Shown here: piece by piece, positions 54,627 to 64,000 of the stretch
Layout: every line of letters starts with the position of its first letter
How positions within the stretch are numbered: the first letter of the stretch is position 1
Origin: Burhinus oedicnemus
Taxonomy: Eukaryota; Chordata; Aves; Charadriiformes; Burhinidae
Length of the DNA: 64,000 nucleotides
NCBI GenBank assembly: GCA_008921705.1
Contig: VFFE01007212.1
Location: 1,573,528-1,637,527, forward strand
Reading direction: 5' to 3'
Position numbers and translations under genes: made by a program
The notes under the pieces: model-generated
What the model was told of the DNA's origin: nothing
Database searches by the model: none
The model's input: the letters and a program-made list of their open reading frames with translations, nothing else

Positions 54627-55280
54627 GTAACCCACGGCCATGCGATGAGGCAGAGGGACCTCCTCCTCTTCAGTGATGCCTTGGTCATCATCAAGGCCAA
54701 GTAAGACTTGCAGACCCCAGCTGCCCTTCCTCCCAAGCCCTGGCCCTGGCACCAGGGCAGGGACACCCAAGGAGCAACCCCAGGCCCCTGGCACCCTGGT
54801 GCTGGATGAACCCATGGCCATGCCAATGGCAGGCGGACACGAGAGAGGAGACACTGGGCTCAGCCACCTCCAGGTCACTCCCTGCCACTCCTCTCTGTGG
54901 ACACGGCAGCGCCCAGCGCCTGCAGCTCTGCCTGGCCCTGGCCATGCTGCAGGTGCTAAGCAGTGGGAAGGGGGCCACCGGGGATGCTGCCGAGGAGGAG
55001 GAAGGCAAGCACACCAACTCCCTTGTCCTCGTCTGGTCCTACGGCTCCTGCATCATCACGTTCTGGTGAGTCTCGGTGCCACATCCCATGGCAGGGTTGG
55101 GCAGTGCCCCTGTCCTGCCCCACGGGGCTTCATCTGGCCTCTGTGGCTGTCCCCATGGGGCAGGGCTGGGCTGGCACCCGCCTCTGCCCACAAGCTGGGG
55201 AGCAGCCAGCACTCAGGCTGTTTCTCCTCTTTCTGCAGCTCCCGGGCGGTGAAGGAGCTCTGGGTCAGCATGCTCCTTGG
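54627..55280 (+). pseudogene. ARHGAP20/TAGAP-like gene, PH-domain exons
   Basis: Three consecutive exons of a PH domain of the ARHGAP20 type. The first (start about 54,627, donor GTAAGA at 54,701) encodes MRQRDLLLFSDALVIIKAK, the typical strand pair of this PH domain. The second (54,910-55,065, donor GTGAGT at 55,066) ends NSLVLVWSYGSCIITF. The third (55,239-55,280, donor GTAAGC) encodes SRAVKELWVSML, the C-terminal PH helix with its invariant Trp. Splice phases agree across all three exons. These exons show no obvious lesion, but they belong with the broken RhoGAP exons 1-3 kb downstream. Exons between 55.3 and 56.3 kb (expected Ras-association-like region) are only faintly recognisable, for example QLPSIKLLLKKLSCHNA at about 55,660-55,710. 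Confidence 0.75.
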
Positions 55281-56386
55281 GTAAGCCCTGCCTGGCAGTG
55301 CAGCCTTGGGGGCCATGCTCACATCATGGGGAATGCTCCAGGTACAGCCGTATGATGTGGAAACACTGCTCTCCAGCTGGGGAGAAATGCCCCCACGGCT
55401 GCGGGCAGCTCTTGAGTGGGCTGAGCTGGTGGAGCTGCTTCACTTAGCTGTGTCCAGCCAACACCTGCCCAGCCCCATCCTCACCACTGCCACTGCTCTC
55501 CACTCAACTGCAGGGCGGTACCCAGTTGCTTTGGAACAGCTTAGAAGTACTCCCTGGGCTGGCAGGAAAAGGAAAAGGTGGCTTGGGTCTCACACAGCTC
55601 TTTCTCTGCCCTGTTCCCATGCACAGGCCACCAGAAGGAGTGGAAGGAGCTCAGGTGACCCAGCTGCCCTCCATCAAGCTGCTGCTGAAGAAGCTGAGCT
55701 GCCACAATGCTGTGAGCGTCCCTCCTCTCTTCCCTCTGCCCCCAGAGGCTGCTCCAGTCCAGCATCAGGTACATCACTTCTCACCTTCTGCTCTATGACA
55801 CTACATGACAGCAGCCGGCAGAGGCTGGTCAAGGGCCAGGCAAAGGTGAGGATAACTCGGGGTGCAATCTGGGTTGTCCCCACTTCTCACACATGCCCAG
55901 GGGCCAATGCAGCTCACCGCGGGCCCTTTCTGCTGCAGGGCTGCTCGGTGAGCGCAGCACATTTCTTGTGGGCTGGTCTCAAGCAGCGGCCACCTCCCGT
56001 CCCCGCTGGCAGCCAGGGTGGACTTGGCCACTCGGCTGGTGAGTGTGGAGAAAACAGGGACAGGATGGCCCTTCTATTCTCCTCTTGCAGGTGGGCACTT
56101 GTGCTGCACTGGGGCTGCTGCTGCCTTTCCTGCAGGGCACATCCGTCCCCATCGCTCTGTGGCAGGAGAGAGCTGGCCCCCGGGGCTCCTCGCGTCCAAA
56201 CAATGCTTGCTTTCAGCGGGGACAGCACTGACAGGGTCCAGGAGAGCTCGTCTGATGCTTCTCCTCCACAGCTCTTTGCTCTCTTTTCCTTGGCAGCAGG
56301 TGGGACCCACAGGAGGAGGGACCCTTTGCACGGCGAGGGACCTTGGTTGCTGCAGAGGTGCCCGGGCAGTCAGGCTCTGGCAGCAG

Positions 56387-58031
56387 GATGGGGTCTCTTT
56401 GGCTGGCTCCTGGCAACTCTCTGCAGCCAGGATGGCACGCTGCCCCTGCCCATCCAGGTAAGGAAGCCTGGCCAGGTGATCCCCATCCGTCTAGCTCCTC
56501 CGGAGAGACAGTGTCACAAGCACAGGGACCCCAGGTAGGTCTCAGGGACAAAGCTGGCTCCTCCCCATGTGACCCACCTCTAGCCACCCCTCCATCCTGC
56601 CCTAGTGAAAGCAGAGCCATCCACGCTTGCTCCTGCCCTTGAGGAAGGCTGACCTGCCCCAAGGCCTCTCTCCAGCCAAGCAACTGTCCTCCTCTGTCCC
56701 CTGGAGGACCTGCTGACTCTCCTGCACAAGCACAGGCCATCCATGGAGGGGATCTTCAGCTGGCAGCTGGCGAGCACGCCTCTCAGGAGCTCAGGGAGGC
56801 CCTCGACAGTGGAGCGGAAGTCCACCTCAAAAGCCAGACTGTGCACCTGCTGGACATCATCTTGAACACGAATCCTGCTAACCTGGAGCCCGGCAGCTCC
56901 CGGCTCTCTCAGCGCTGATGGGCACCTGTGAGAGCAGGAGCCAAAACCCAGCTGCCTGCTCGTGAGCCAGAGTGCCGAGGACACTGACTGTGCTCCTGGT
57001 GGGAGTGGTCAAAGCCTCACCAGGAGCCCTTGGCATTACAGGACTTCCTCCGTAAGATCCCCCCTGAGCTCCTCAAGCTAGAGCTCTATGAGGTCTGGAT
57101 GAGCACCCTGCAGAAGACCAGCAGGCAGGACTGAAAGAGTAAGTATGGCGAGCAGCCTGCCTGCTCTGCAGGGACTGGCAGAGGCTGGGACTTGCCTGCA
57201 AAGTGACAGCCTGCCTGAAAAAGCCATGTTTTCTGCCAGCCACCTCTTGCTGCTGTGGGATTGGGTTTTGGGGGAAAGTGGCACAGAAAAACATTTCTCT
57301 CCTTGGAGCACTCCCAGAGGCATTGGGGGTTGCCCACGAAGGGACTCGTGCCAGAAGAGCAGGGAGGGAGGCAGGGGGCTGTATCTCAGCGAAGGCGGTC
57401 CCTCTGCTGTAGAGCAGGCGAGTCCAGGGAGCCTTCCCTCGGGTGGGCTTGGGTGAGATCAGCCTGGGAGGCCTGTTTTGACAGTGTCTACTTTATTAAT
57501 GTTGTGTTCCTGTTCCCTCAGGGTGGCCAGCAAGCTGCCCAAGGCCAACCTCCTCCTGCTCAAGCACTTGCTCACCCTGCTTCAAACCATCAGCAGAAAT
57601 GTGGACACCAGCAGGATGACTGCTGGCAATCTGGCCATCCGCGTGGGGCCAGACCTGCTCAACCCACTCAAGCAGCACATGCTCCCCCTGGACGTGCTGG
57701 TGCAGGTGACGGGGAAGGTACGCTGTGTTTACCAGCTGGCTACAGCCTTCCGGGCCCACCTGAGCTTTGCTGTTCAGAGGTACCTGGCTGCCTCCTCTCT
57801 TCAGCAAACACTCGTGGGGGAGCTGCTGGGAAGAGCAGCCCCACAGTTGCAGCTTTCTGTGCAGAAGTGAGGGTCAGGAGTGGGAAAGGTTGTTTGACCC
57901 ATTTTCAGCCACCTAGGTGGAAACCAGTGGTTTCCTGTGTGCAGGTGATGTGGCTGGTGGACTTCCTCATTGAGCACCATGGGGAACTCTTTGGGGAGGA
58001 GATGTCTGGGCTTGCCGGTGCATCAGCCTAG
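56387..58031 (+). pseudogene. ARHGAP20/TAGAP-like gene, RhoGAP-domain exons, broken
   Basis: Five RhoGAP exons in order: about 56,387-56,457 (LFGWLLATLCSQDGTLPLPI, domain start), 56,707-about 56,866 (LLTLLHKHRPSMEGIF, then out of frame GEHASQELREALDSGAEVHL), 57,042-57,138 (DFLRKIPPELLKLELYEVW), 57,522-57,717 (KLPKANLLLLKHLLTLL and MTAGNLAIRVGPDLL) and 57,945-58,031 (LVDFLIEHHGELFGEEM, TAG stop). RhoGAP domains stimulate GTP hydrolysis by Rho GTPases using an Arg finger in GIFR. Lesions: a net one-base loss right after GIF, at the Arg codon (about 56,751); no GT donor where the second exon should end (TTGAACACG, 56,862-56,870); and a net frameshift near the end of the third exon, giving a TGA at 57,132-57,134, because only the other frame (GLKE) joins to VASKLPKAN. 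The last two exons are intact and in phase. I call it a pseudogene, unless an assembly error explains the lesions. Confidence 0.82.
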
Positions 58032-61000
58032 GAGTTGCCAGCACTGGGGGTAGAAGAGAAATAGCAGAGGTATGTCAGGGCCACAAACAGCGTGACAAAA
58101 GCCTCCCCCCTCAGAATGTGGGGCTGCTGCTGCCGCAGGGACAAGCAAGGTCATCCACCAGCCTGTAGCTCCGTGCAAGTGCAGAGTAAGGCTGATGCAG
58201 GCTGGCCACCACACTTTGTGTGGTGATCCCACCAGAACTGGCTCAGCTGAGCTGAGCAAATCCATCCAAGGGATGTGCCTTTCAGAGCTAAGGGAGCAAT
58301 TGGGCAGGTAGGTCCTTCCCACCTGTTAACTTCCACATTTCCATTGCAGATGCCTCCAGTTGCTCCAGAAAGCAAACACCTGAAGAGCTCATCCAAGGAG
58401 AGAAGGTAAAATGAGCTAGCTTTGGTTAAGAGTAGGCTTTACCTGTCTAACAACGCTATTTAATGGAAAGGCTGCCAGGCTCTTCACAAGGAAACAGAAA
58501 GAGAAGGCCAACCTGTGAAGAGGGGAGCGATGGTCAACCAAGCAGGAAGCGGAGAAAGTTGGAAACAGAGCTCACAGGGACGAGCAACTGAGGAAATCCA
58601 AGCAGGGCGAGGAGAGTGAGGAGCCCAGGTGTGTAGCAGGCCCTGCTGTCCATCTTTCAAATGCTCAGAGTATAGCAAATATTTCTGAGGTGCGCAGAGA
58701 TGGCCCCAGACATGAAGCATGCACCTGCCCTTGTGAGAACATGTATATCAGGAGAAACATACCACTCCAGCGTTGGCAGTTTTCCTTTTGCACTTGCTGA
58801 AGCTCTGTTTGTGAAAGGCTGAGCAGATACACGGACAAGGTCACAAGACTCACAATTTTGAGTTCTCTGACCCGCTATCTACAGAAAGAGGCAAAGTCCC
58901 ACTTTTCTGTTCCTGTCAGCTGGCAATTCTAGCACTGGCTGCTATTGTCTGAATCCAAAAGACACAGCAAGGAGTTGTTCCAAGTATCTGTAGATGCTGA
59001 GATATTGGTACTTCTTAAAAAGCTCATATTTCAACTGAGATAATTGAGAGAAGAAAAAAAAATTGAAAAAAAGCATTCTTTGACTGCAAACCTGTGATTT
59101 TAGCATAGGACAGTGAGGGATGCTGCTGCTGCTCAGGTTTTGGAAAGAACCACATCACAGCTCCCCAGGGGCTCCCTGCTGAGCCCTACTGCCTGGCAAA
59201 AGGGCACTGCACATCTCTGTCAACTTGCCGTGCCCTGAGGGCATCGCATGTGTTGAGAAGCGGCTGAAGCAACACGGTCATCACTGCCAGTAAAGGTGCC
59301 CTCTCCTATGCCAGGAATAACGCCTTTTTTATACCATACTTCCCAAAGAACTGGGGACAAAGTCACACCTATTTCCGCCTTCATGGTTTCATCAGTGCTT
59401 TCTGACTCTGTCCTTGTAGGTACTGATTTATTTTTGCTGCTTGGATTCCCCAGACAAGCTGTGACGCCTGGGCTTTGAGAGGCACGATGCAGCCCCAGCA
59501 TCACCTTGGCAGAGGCAAGGAGAGAGGTACCCATACCCTTCTCTCTGGCTGGCAGATTTCACTCATGCACCGCTAAGCTGGAGCAGCCCCACACTGCCCT
59601 CAGACCCATCCCAACCATCTCAGGAGGCCTTACTAGCTCCCTCATCAGCTCTGTGAGCAAATGCCCATCAGCTGGCACATCTCCCCGTGTGAACTTCAGA
59701 TTATATGGAGCGTTACACATGGCAGTGTGTATCATCTGAGAGGGACACGAGGGACAAAAATTATGCTGGACAGCATGTTCCATACTATAAAACTCTCCAT
59801 GTTTTATTTACAGCTACTCATTCTTGGCAGACAGATACTGAACCAACTTGCTCAATACAAGAAGAGAGCGCTCATTGCTTCTCTTTGGTCAGTGCAAGCA
59901 CTTGTACGCAGCCCACAGCAGAATACCAGTTCTTACAATTCTGGCTCAAACATGACCAGCTTGCAGTTTCCATTAGGTTAATAACTCCAGATCAGCTACA
60001 TCCGACATTCCTTTCTTACTTCTTCTGCACATCAGCTCTCTCTGGACTGATGCAAACACACCCCTTTCTGTCAGTCACAGCCAGAGTTTTGAAAGCAGTT
60101 CTTCCAACGGATCCAAATACTTAAATGGCCTCTGTCATTTTGATACTTGAGCTCTGTATGATGTCTAACGGGGTCAAACTCCTTTCAGAAGGAAAAAATA
60201 AAATTGCCAGCCACAACAGGGGACAGAAATTACACGGCTGATCTGCAGGTCTTGCAATTATTGTGCAGGAGTCAGCAGAGCGTGGAAATTCGTGTGCAAC
60301 TCTCCTAACGGGCATCTCAAGTGTTTCAGAGGCAATGCCATCTTTTCTTCACAGGCAAAGACTCACTTGATACCCTCCGCGACCCCTTCCCAAAGTAATT
60401 AAACTCCCAACTGTTAGGAGCTCTGCACCATGGCAAAACTGAGGGATTTCAGAGAAAAAAATAATCCCTCAATCATCTTGGGAAAATAAAAAATCCCTAT
60501 GCACTCAAAAGGGAGAAATGTCAGATCACCAGACCTTAGCGTGGTCTTTCTTACCATTTCCCTGCCGTTCATCTATCTGCCTCTGTGGTTAATTGAGAAC
60601 TGCAGATCAGCATTTCATCTGAGTTACTAACCACAGTGTCTGTAGCCTTAAAACGGTCACCAAAATGTTGTCTGGGCTTTATTATTAATTCGGGAGTGTG
60701 TTTAAGTATATACATGAGCAAAAATAAAAATACTCTGCCATCTGTTGGTATCTGGCAAACTGCGGATGTTCTTTTTGGAAAACAGAGTCTTTCATTGCCA
60801 CATTTAAACCGTTATCTGCTATTTCAGTCAGTTGGCAATACAAAAATAGCAAAGAAATGCAATGTATTTGGAAAAGCCACCGATTGTAAAGTAACTCAGT
60901 GTGTTATTAAACTTGTAAAAAGTGATGGAAGTGCCTGTTACCAGACTCCAGAAGTTCCCAAAATAATTTAAAACTCTGAGTGCAGCAACTCCAGTAACTA

Positions 61001-61279
61001 CCCTCTCTCCTCTGAATAATTACATGAGTTTGCACTATTTACTGTGCTTTTTTTAAAATATGCTAAAGGTCACTGATGCGAACAGTTTTTACTAAAGTAT
61101 GAGCTATTCCTGCCTGTGTGACTGCCTTCTCCTCCTCCACCCCAGGAGAGGACACCCCTTCCCCTTCCCCTTCCCCTTCCCCTTCCCCGCTTGGTTTCTC
61201 TTGCTGCTTTCCTCGTTGCAATGGCAGTCTGAGTCGTTATTATCAAAGCGCAGTTTGTGGTTAATTAATCCCTGAGGAG
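58032..61279. other. Intergenic between RhoGAP pseudogene and HDDC2
   Basis: No supported gene. GC content falls from the pseudogene towards AT-rich DNA by about 58.9 kb, then rises again at the HDDC2 CpG island. A 111-codon plus-strand frame (60,636-60,971) has no recognisable motif. Confidence 0.55.
61155..61188 (-). repeat. (CCCCTT)n tract, G-quadruplex-type on minus strand
   Basis: Six CCCC runs separated by TT, 34 bp in all. On the minus strand this reads as six GGGG runs with AA loops, well above the four runs needed for an intramolecular quadruplex. It lies about 290 bp upstream of the HDDC2 start codon. Confidence 0.95.
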
Positions 61280-61289
61280 CCAGATACCC

Positions 61290-61960
61290 TTCCCCGCCCC
61301 ACGCCAGGAGGCCCGCAGCTGCACACGCCCTCCTCCGCCGACGACTCCGGGGCGGGGAGCGGGGCGCCGGCCGCAGCCGCTCCCCCGGCGCCGCCCAGCG
61401 CCGCCGCCCGGGCCGGCAGGAGGAGGAGGAGGAGGAGGAGGAGGAGTGGGCCGAGGCGGTGGCTGCCGGGCGGCGGATGGCGGCGGGAGCGAGCGGCGGC
61501 GGCCTGCTGCCCTTCCTGCGGCTGCTGGGGCAGCTGAAGGTGAGCACGGGGCCCGCGGGAGCGAAGCGGGGCGGGGGAAAGGCTCGTCTCGGCGGGGCGG
61601 CGGGCCCGCTGTGGGCCCGGGCGGCCGCCGTGAATGGCGGAGGGTCTGCCCGCGGCCTTTCCCTGGGGCGGGCCGGGGCCCTCAGGCGGGTTTCCCCAGC
61701 AATCGCCGGGCTGGGAAGCGGGGGCGCGGTTGGCGGCGCTCGGCCCGGCGGCCGGGGCCTGGCAGCGGGGCGGCCGGCGGAGAGCCGGCGGCGCCGGGGT
61801 GCGACTTGCGGCCCGCCGCGGCGCCCGCGGAGCGGGGCCGGCCGGCCCCGGTGCTGGGGCTGCTGTGAGGAGGCGTGAGCGCTGGCCGGCAGGGCAGGGG
61901 TGGCCCGGCGCTTCGACGTGAGCCCCGTGGGGCTGAAGAGGGCGCCTGCTGGTGGTGGTG
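61290..61960 (+). promoter_or_regulatory. HDDC2 CpG-island promoter region
   Basis: Very GC- and CpG-rich, unlike the flanking DNA, and overlapping the first coding exon of HDDC2. No TATA box is visible near the start, as is usual for a housekeeping CpG-island promoter. A GAG/AGG triplet run of about ten units (61,418-61,447) lies 30 bp before the ATG, probably in the 5' UTR. The transcription start cannot be read from the sequence. Confidence 0.75.
61477..61539 (+). CDS. HDDC2: HDDC2 exon 1 (start codon to first donor)
   Basis: HDDC2 is an HD-domain protein of the 5'-deoxynucleotidase (YfbR/YGK1) type that dephosphorylates deoxynucleoside 5'-monophosphates. This exon begins with ATG in a GGCGGATGG context and encodes 21 residues, a short Ala/Gly-rich leader and then LLPFLRLLGQLK, the first helix of the fold. 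It ends in phase 0 at a GTGAGC donor (61,540). The ATG was chosen because the upstream in-frame sequence has only a GTG and no ATG, and because the leader length fits the vertebrate protein. It lies inside the CpG island. Confidence 0.93.
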
Positions 61961-62186
61961 GTGCTGGTGGTGCGTTTTCCTTGCCTGTGAGTAGCAATGC
62001 ACAGGCTGTGCAATGCAATGCAAAGGTCATGGCCTCAGGGGAGCCCAGTTGTTGGGGCAGGTGTTTCCCGGAAGCATGACAGCTCAGCGGAGCATGGAGG
62101 TCAGGGTGGGACACAATTTCTCTTGGCGTCTCTGTAGTGGGGTCCTTCAAAAGCTAAGGTTTTAATGTTTACATTTCCTTGCTCAG

Positions 62187-62308
62187 AGAGTACCACGGAC
62201 GGGATGGGTGTACAGGAACGTGGCGAAGCCAGAGAGCGTATCTGATCATATGTACAGGATGGCGATGATGGCTTTGGTGACCGAAGACAAAAGCCTTAAC
62301 AAGGACAG
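62187..62308 (+). CDS. HDDC2: HDDC2 exon 2
   Basis: The acceptor TTGCTCAG is followed by 122 bases starting RVPRTGWVYRNV and running through PESVSDHMYRMAMMAL to SLNKD, with a split Arg codon at a GTGAGA donor. The His of SDHMYRM is the first metal ligand of the HD domain (H...HD...D). The RTGW segment precedes the substrate pocket in this family. The frame follows directly from exon 1 (phase 0 in, phase 2 out). No lesion is visible. Confidence 0.95.
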
Positions 62309-63242
62309 GTGAGAAGACTGCCTCTGGTTATTGTGACCGTCTGTTGATGTTGTGGGAGAGCCGCAACCAGAATGCTTAAAGTAGCTGTTGGCCTGAGGAA
62401 GAGCGTTTAAAACACACTGAATGAGTTCGAAATCCCTTCACCTCTTCTTTTCCCTCCGTCCTTTGGACACTGAGAACTGAAAGGGGCTGAAGACTTTTAC
62501 TGCTAAATTCTGGCTGCTGAGGCAAGTCATTAATGCAGAGGCTCTGAGCTGGCCTTTGCTCAAATCATAAGTAAGCAAGCTGAAGACACTCAGTTAAAAC
62601 ACAATTTGAAGCAACGTGTAGCAAAGGCAAAGCCATATGCTGTGTGGATTTTGACACGGTGAGTTAGCACTCAGCACCAGCAAGGAGCCTCAGAAATCAC
62701 ATAGCATAGAAGAGAAAGCATCATTACTGTTGAAGAGTTGTTGAGGCTAGTATGGGATCATACTTGCTTTGTTCCTTCAGGAGCTGATGAAAATAGTGAA
62801 GGGTTTTTTGAGTATTCTGCTGCAGACTGGCACAGCTACAGAGCTGTGAGTGTCAGATTATCCCGAGTTTGGGATGGCTCCAATCAGATTACCTTCTACC
62901 TGTTGCAGTGTTAATGTGAAGTGTATAATGTAGTTAGTTATCACAACATCTCTGAAAGCCAAGCTACAAAAGCTAAGTACATTATATTTGAATGCTGTGG
63001 TCATGTACAAACTGTATTTATTCTTGAATCTACGTTTACAAGCAGTGGTAGCTAGAAATTGGGAATGACAATCATCTAGGTGGAAACTAGCAAAGAAGTG
63101 AAAGATGTTATGTAAAACTAAAAAAACCCAGCCCTGTAAAATATATGAAGGGGATAAATTATGCAGTCTCTTAGCTTTATGAATAACAAGATGTAACTTA
63201 AAATGCTGAAAAACTAATTATTCTGTCTTTGCTTCTTGTCAG

Positions 63243-63345
63243 ATGCGTACGATTAGCTTTGGTTCACGATATGGCTGAATGCATTGTTGGAGATATTGCT
63301 CCTGCAGATAATATCTCAAAAGAGGAGAAACACAGGAGAGAAGAG
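63243..63345 (+). CDS. HDDC2: HDDC2 exon 3
   Basis: The acceptor TTCTTGTCAG is followed by 103 bases that complete the split Arg codon and encode CVRLALVHDMAECIVGDIAP and ADNISKEEKHRREE, ending at a GTATGG donor. VHDMAE carries the His-Asp pair that names the HD domain, and the following GDI and EEKHRRE are strongly conserved in vertebrate HDDC2. The last metal-binding Asp and the C-terminal half lie in exons beyond the right edge of the window, so the gene is partial here. Confidence 0.95.
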
Positions 63346-64000
63346 GTATGGACATAAGGTGCAAAGCCACATCTGTGAAGTGTTCTGCATGTTTTTAATG
63401 TTCCGGTGGCAGTGAAGAGACCCTCTAAGCAACATAATACATATCATTGGCATTGGACAAATATGCCACAACCAATGAAAGTTTTCAACTCATGATTTTT
63501 GTACATGTAACGTCACCCAGTACCAAGTTAAGGAAGGAGAACCTTTGAAGTAATCTTCATGTTGGCCATTTATTTGAGAACCGGCCTGGACTTTTGGTAG
63601 CCTGAATTAGTCATGTTGACCAGCCTTACTGACAGGTGGGGAGCAAGGAGTAGGTGCACTGAGAAGGGTGGGTGGCAGTTCGTGTTAGATCCTTTGTGTG
63701 GTGCCAGATCATGTGGTTGTGACAGAGACTTTATTTACACCATTTGCAGACACAGACTGCAGTCTGCAGACTGCAGACACGGATGCACAGGTCATGAGTC
63801 TTTGAGTACAGCGTGCCTAGAATTATTTTATTTTTGGCCTTGTATGTATCCAAACTGTCATTTCTGGTTTGCTGTGTTATTTGAAGAAAATGTAAACCAC
63901 TCGTCCAGCCACAGCTAGAGGGCAACATGATGCTTCAGAAACTCTTTAGAGGCTACAATTAGCTCTTCAAAGAGTGTTAAAAAAATGTTGCAGTGATTAC
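63346..64000 (+). other. HDDC2 intron 3 (partial)
   Basis: Starts at the GTATGG donor of exon 3 and runs to the window edge. No further exon is visible. It contains a perfect 20-bp palindrome at 63,757-63,776. Confidence 0.8.

Noticed and set aside
54164..55284. 170- and 203-codon plus-strand frames and their minus-strand partners near the PH exons
   Set aside because: The first starts in CR1 relic sequence and the second spans introns. Only the short splice-bounded parts resemble a PH domain.
55306..56538. 410-codon plus-strand open frame
   Set aside because: It runs across introns and exons of the RhoGAP pseudogene in GC-rich DNA. Only its last 20-odd codons coincide with a real RhoGAP exon, and the rest is intron read-through.
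61104..62150. 348-codon and 250-codon open frames on the minus strand
   Set aside because: They lie antisense to the HDDC2 CpG island and first exon. The translations are Pro/Ala/Arg-rich low complexity plus the quadruplex repeat, which is what stop-poor CpG-island DNA gives in any frame.

Overview
This window is nuclear DNA from a bird. The evidence is CR1 LINE fragments ending in the avian ATTCTATG-type 3' octamer, several LTRs that start TGTCCTGGTTT (a start widespread in bird endogenous retroviruses), and the first exons of the vertebrate gene HDDC2 at the right edge. The sequence is mostly AT-rich intergenic DNA. Genes are spliced, so most open frames here are chance reading of non-coding DNA, and I have no bacterial-style operon or RBS features to report.

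Layout. 1-3.1 kb: two minus-strand CR1 fragments, with a 265-bp block lying between them that recurs as a 97% identical direct repeat 1,994 bp away. 3.1-22.3 kb: AT-rich intergenic DNA with one LTR (to 11,320) and one plus-strand CR1 3' end (about 18,893-19,118). 22,343-23,620: the 3'-terminal coding exon and 3' UTR of a plus-strand gene that I cannot name. 23.6-46.2 kb: intergenic DNA with an LTR fragment (to 25,180) and a 1.85-kb ERV-type insertion (40,126-41,972) that has TG..CA ends and an imperfect 5-bp target duplication. 46,185-47,015: a CR1 fragment that still has a 220-codon open RT C-terminus. 47.0-53.0 kb: intergenic DNA with a 5S rRNA-derived relic at 48.4 kb. 53.0-54.4 kb: two old plus-strand CR1 relics. 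54.6-58.0 kb: a GC-rich broken gene of the ARHGAP20/TAGAP RhoGAP family, with PH and RhoGAP exons recognisable in order. 61.3-64.0 kb: a CpG island and exons 1-3 of HDDC2, which runs off the right end.

The only clearly functional gene is HDDC2 (HD-domain nucleotide phosphohydrolase). The exon at 22.3 kb is probably functional. The RhoGAP locus has two frameshifts, one of them exactly at the expected arginine-finger codon, and a lost splice donor, so I call it a pseudogene. The observations most worth following are the duplicated block whose two copies differ only in the GC-to-AT direction, the RhoGAP decay pattern, the orphan exon, and the 5S-derived sequence. I did not find a clearly new biological system.
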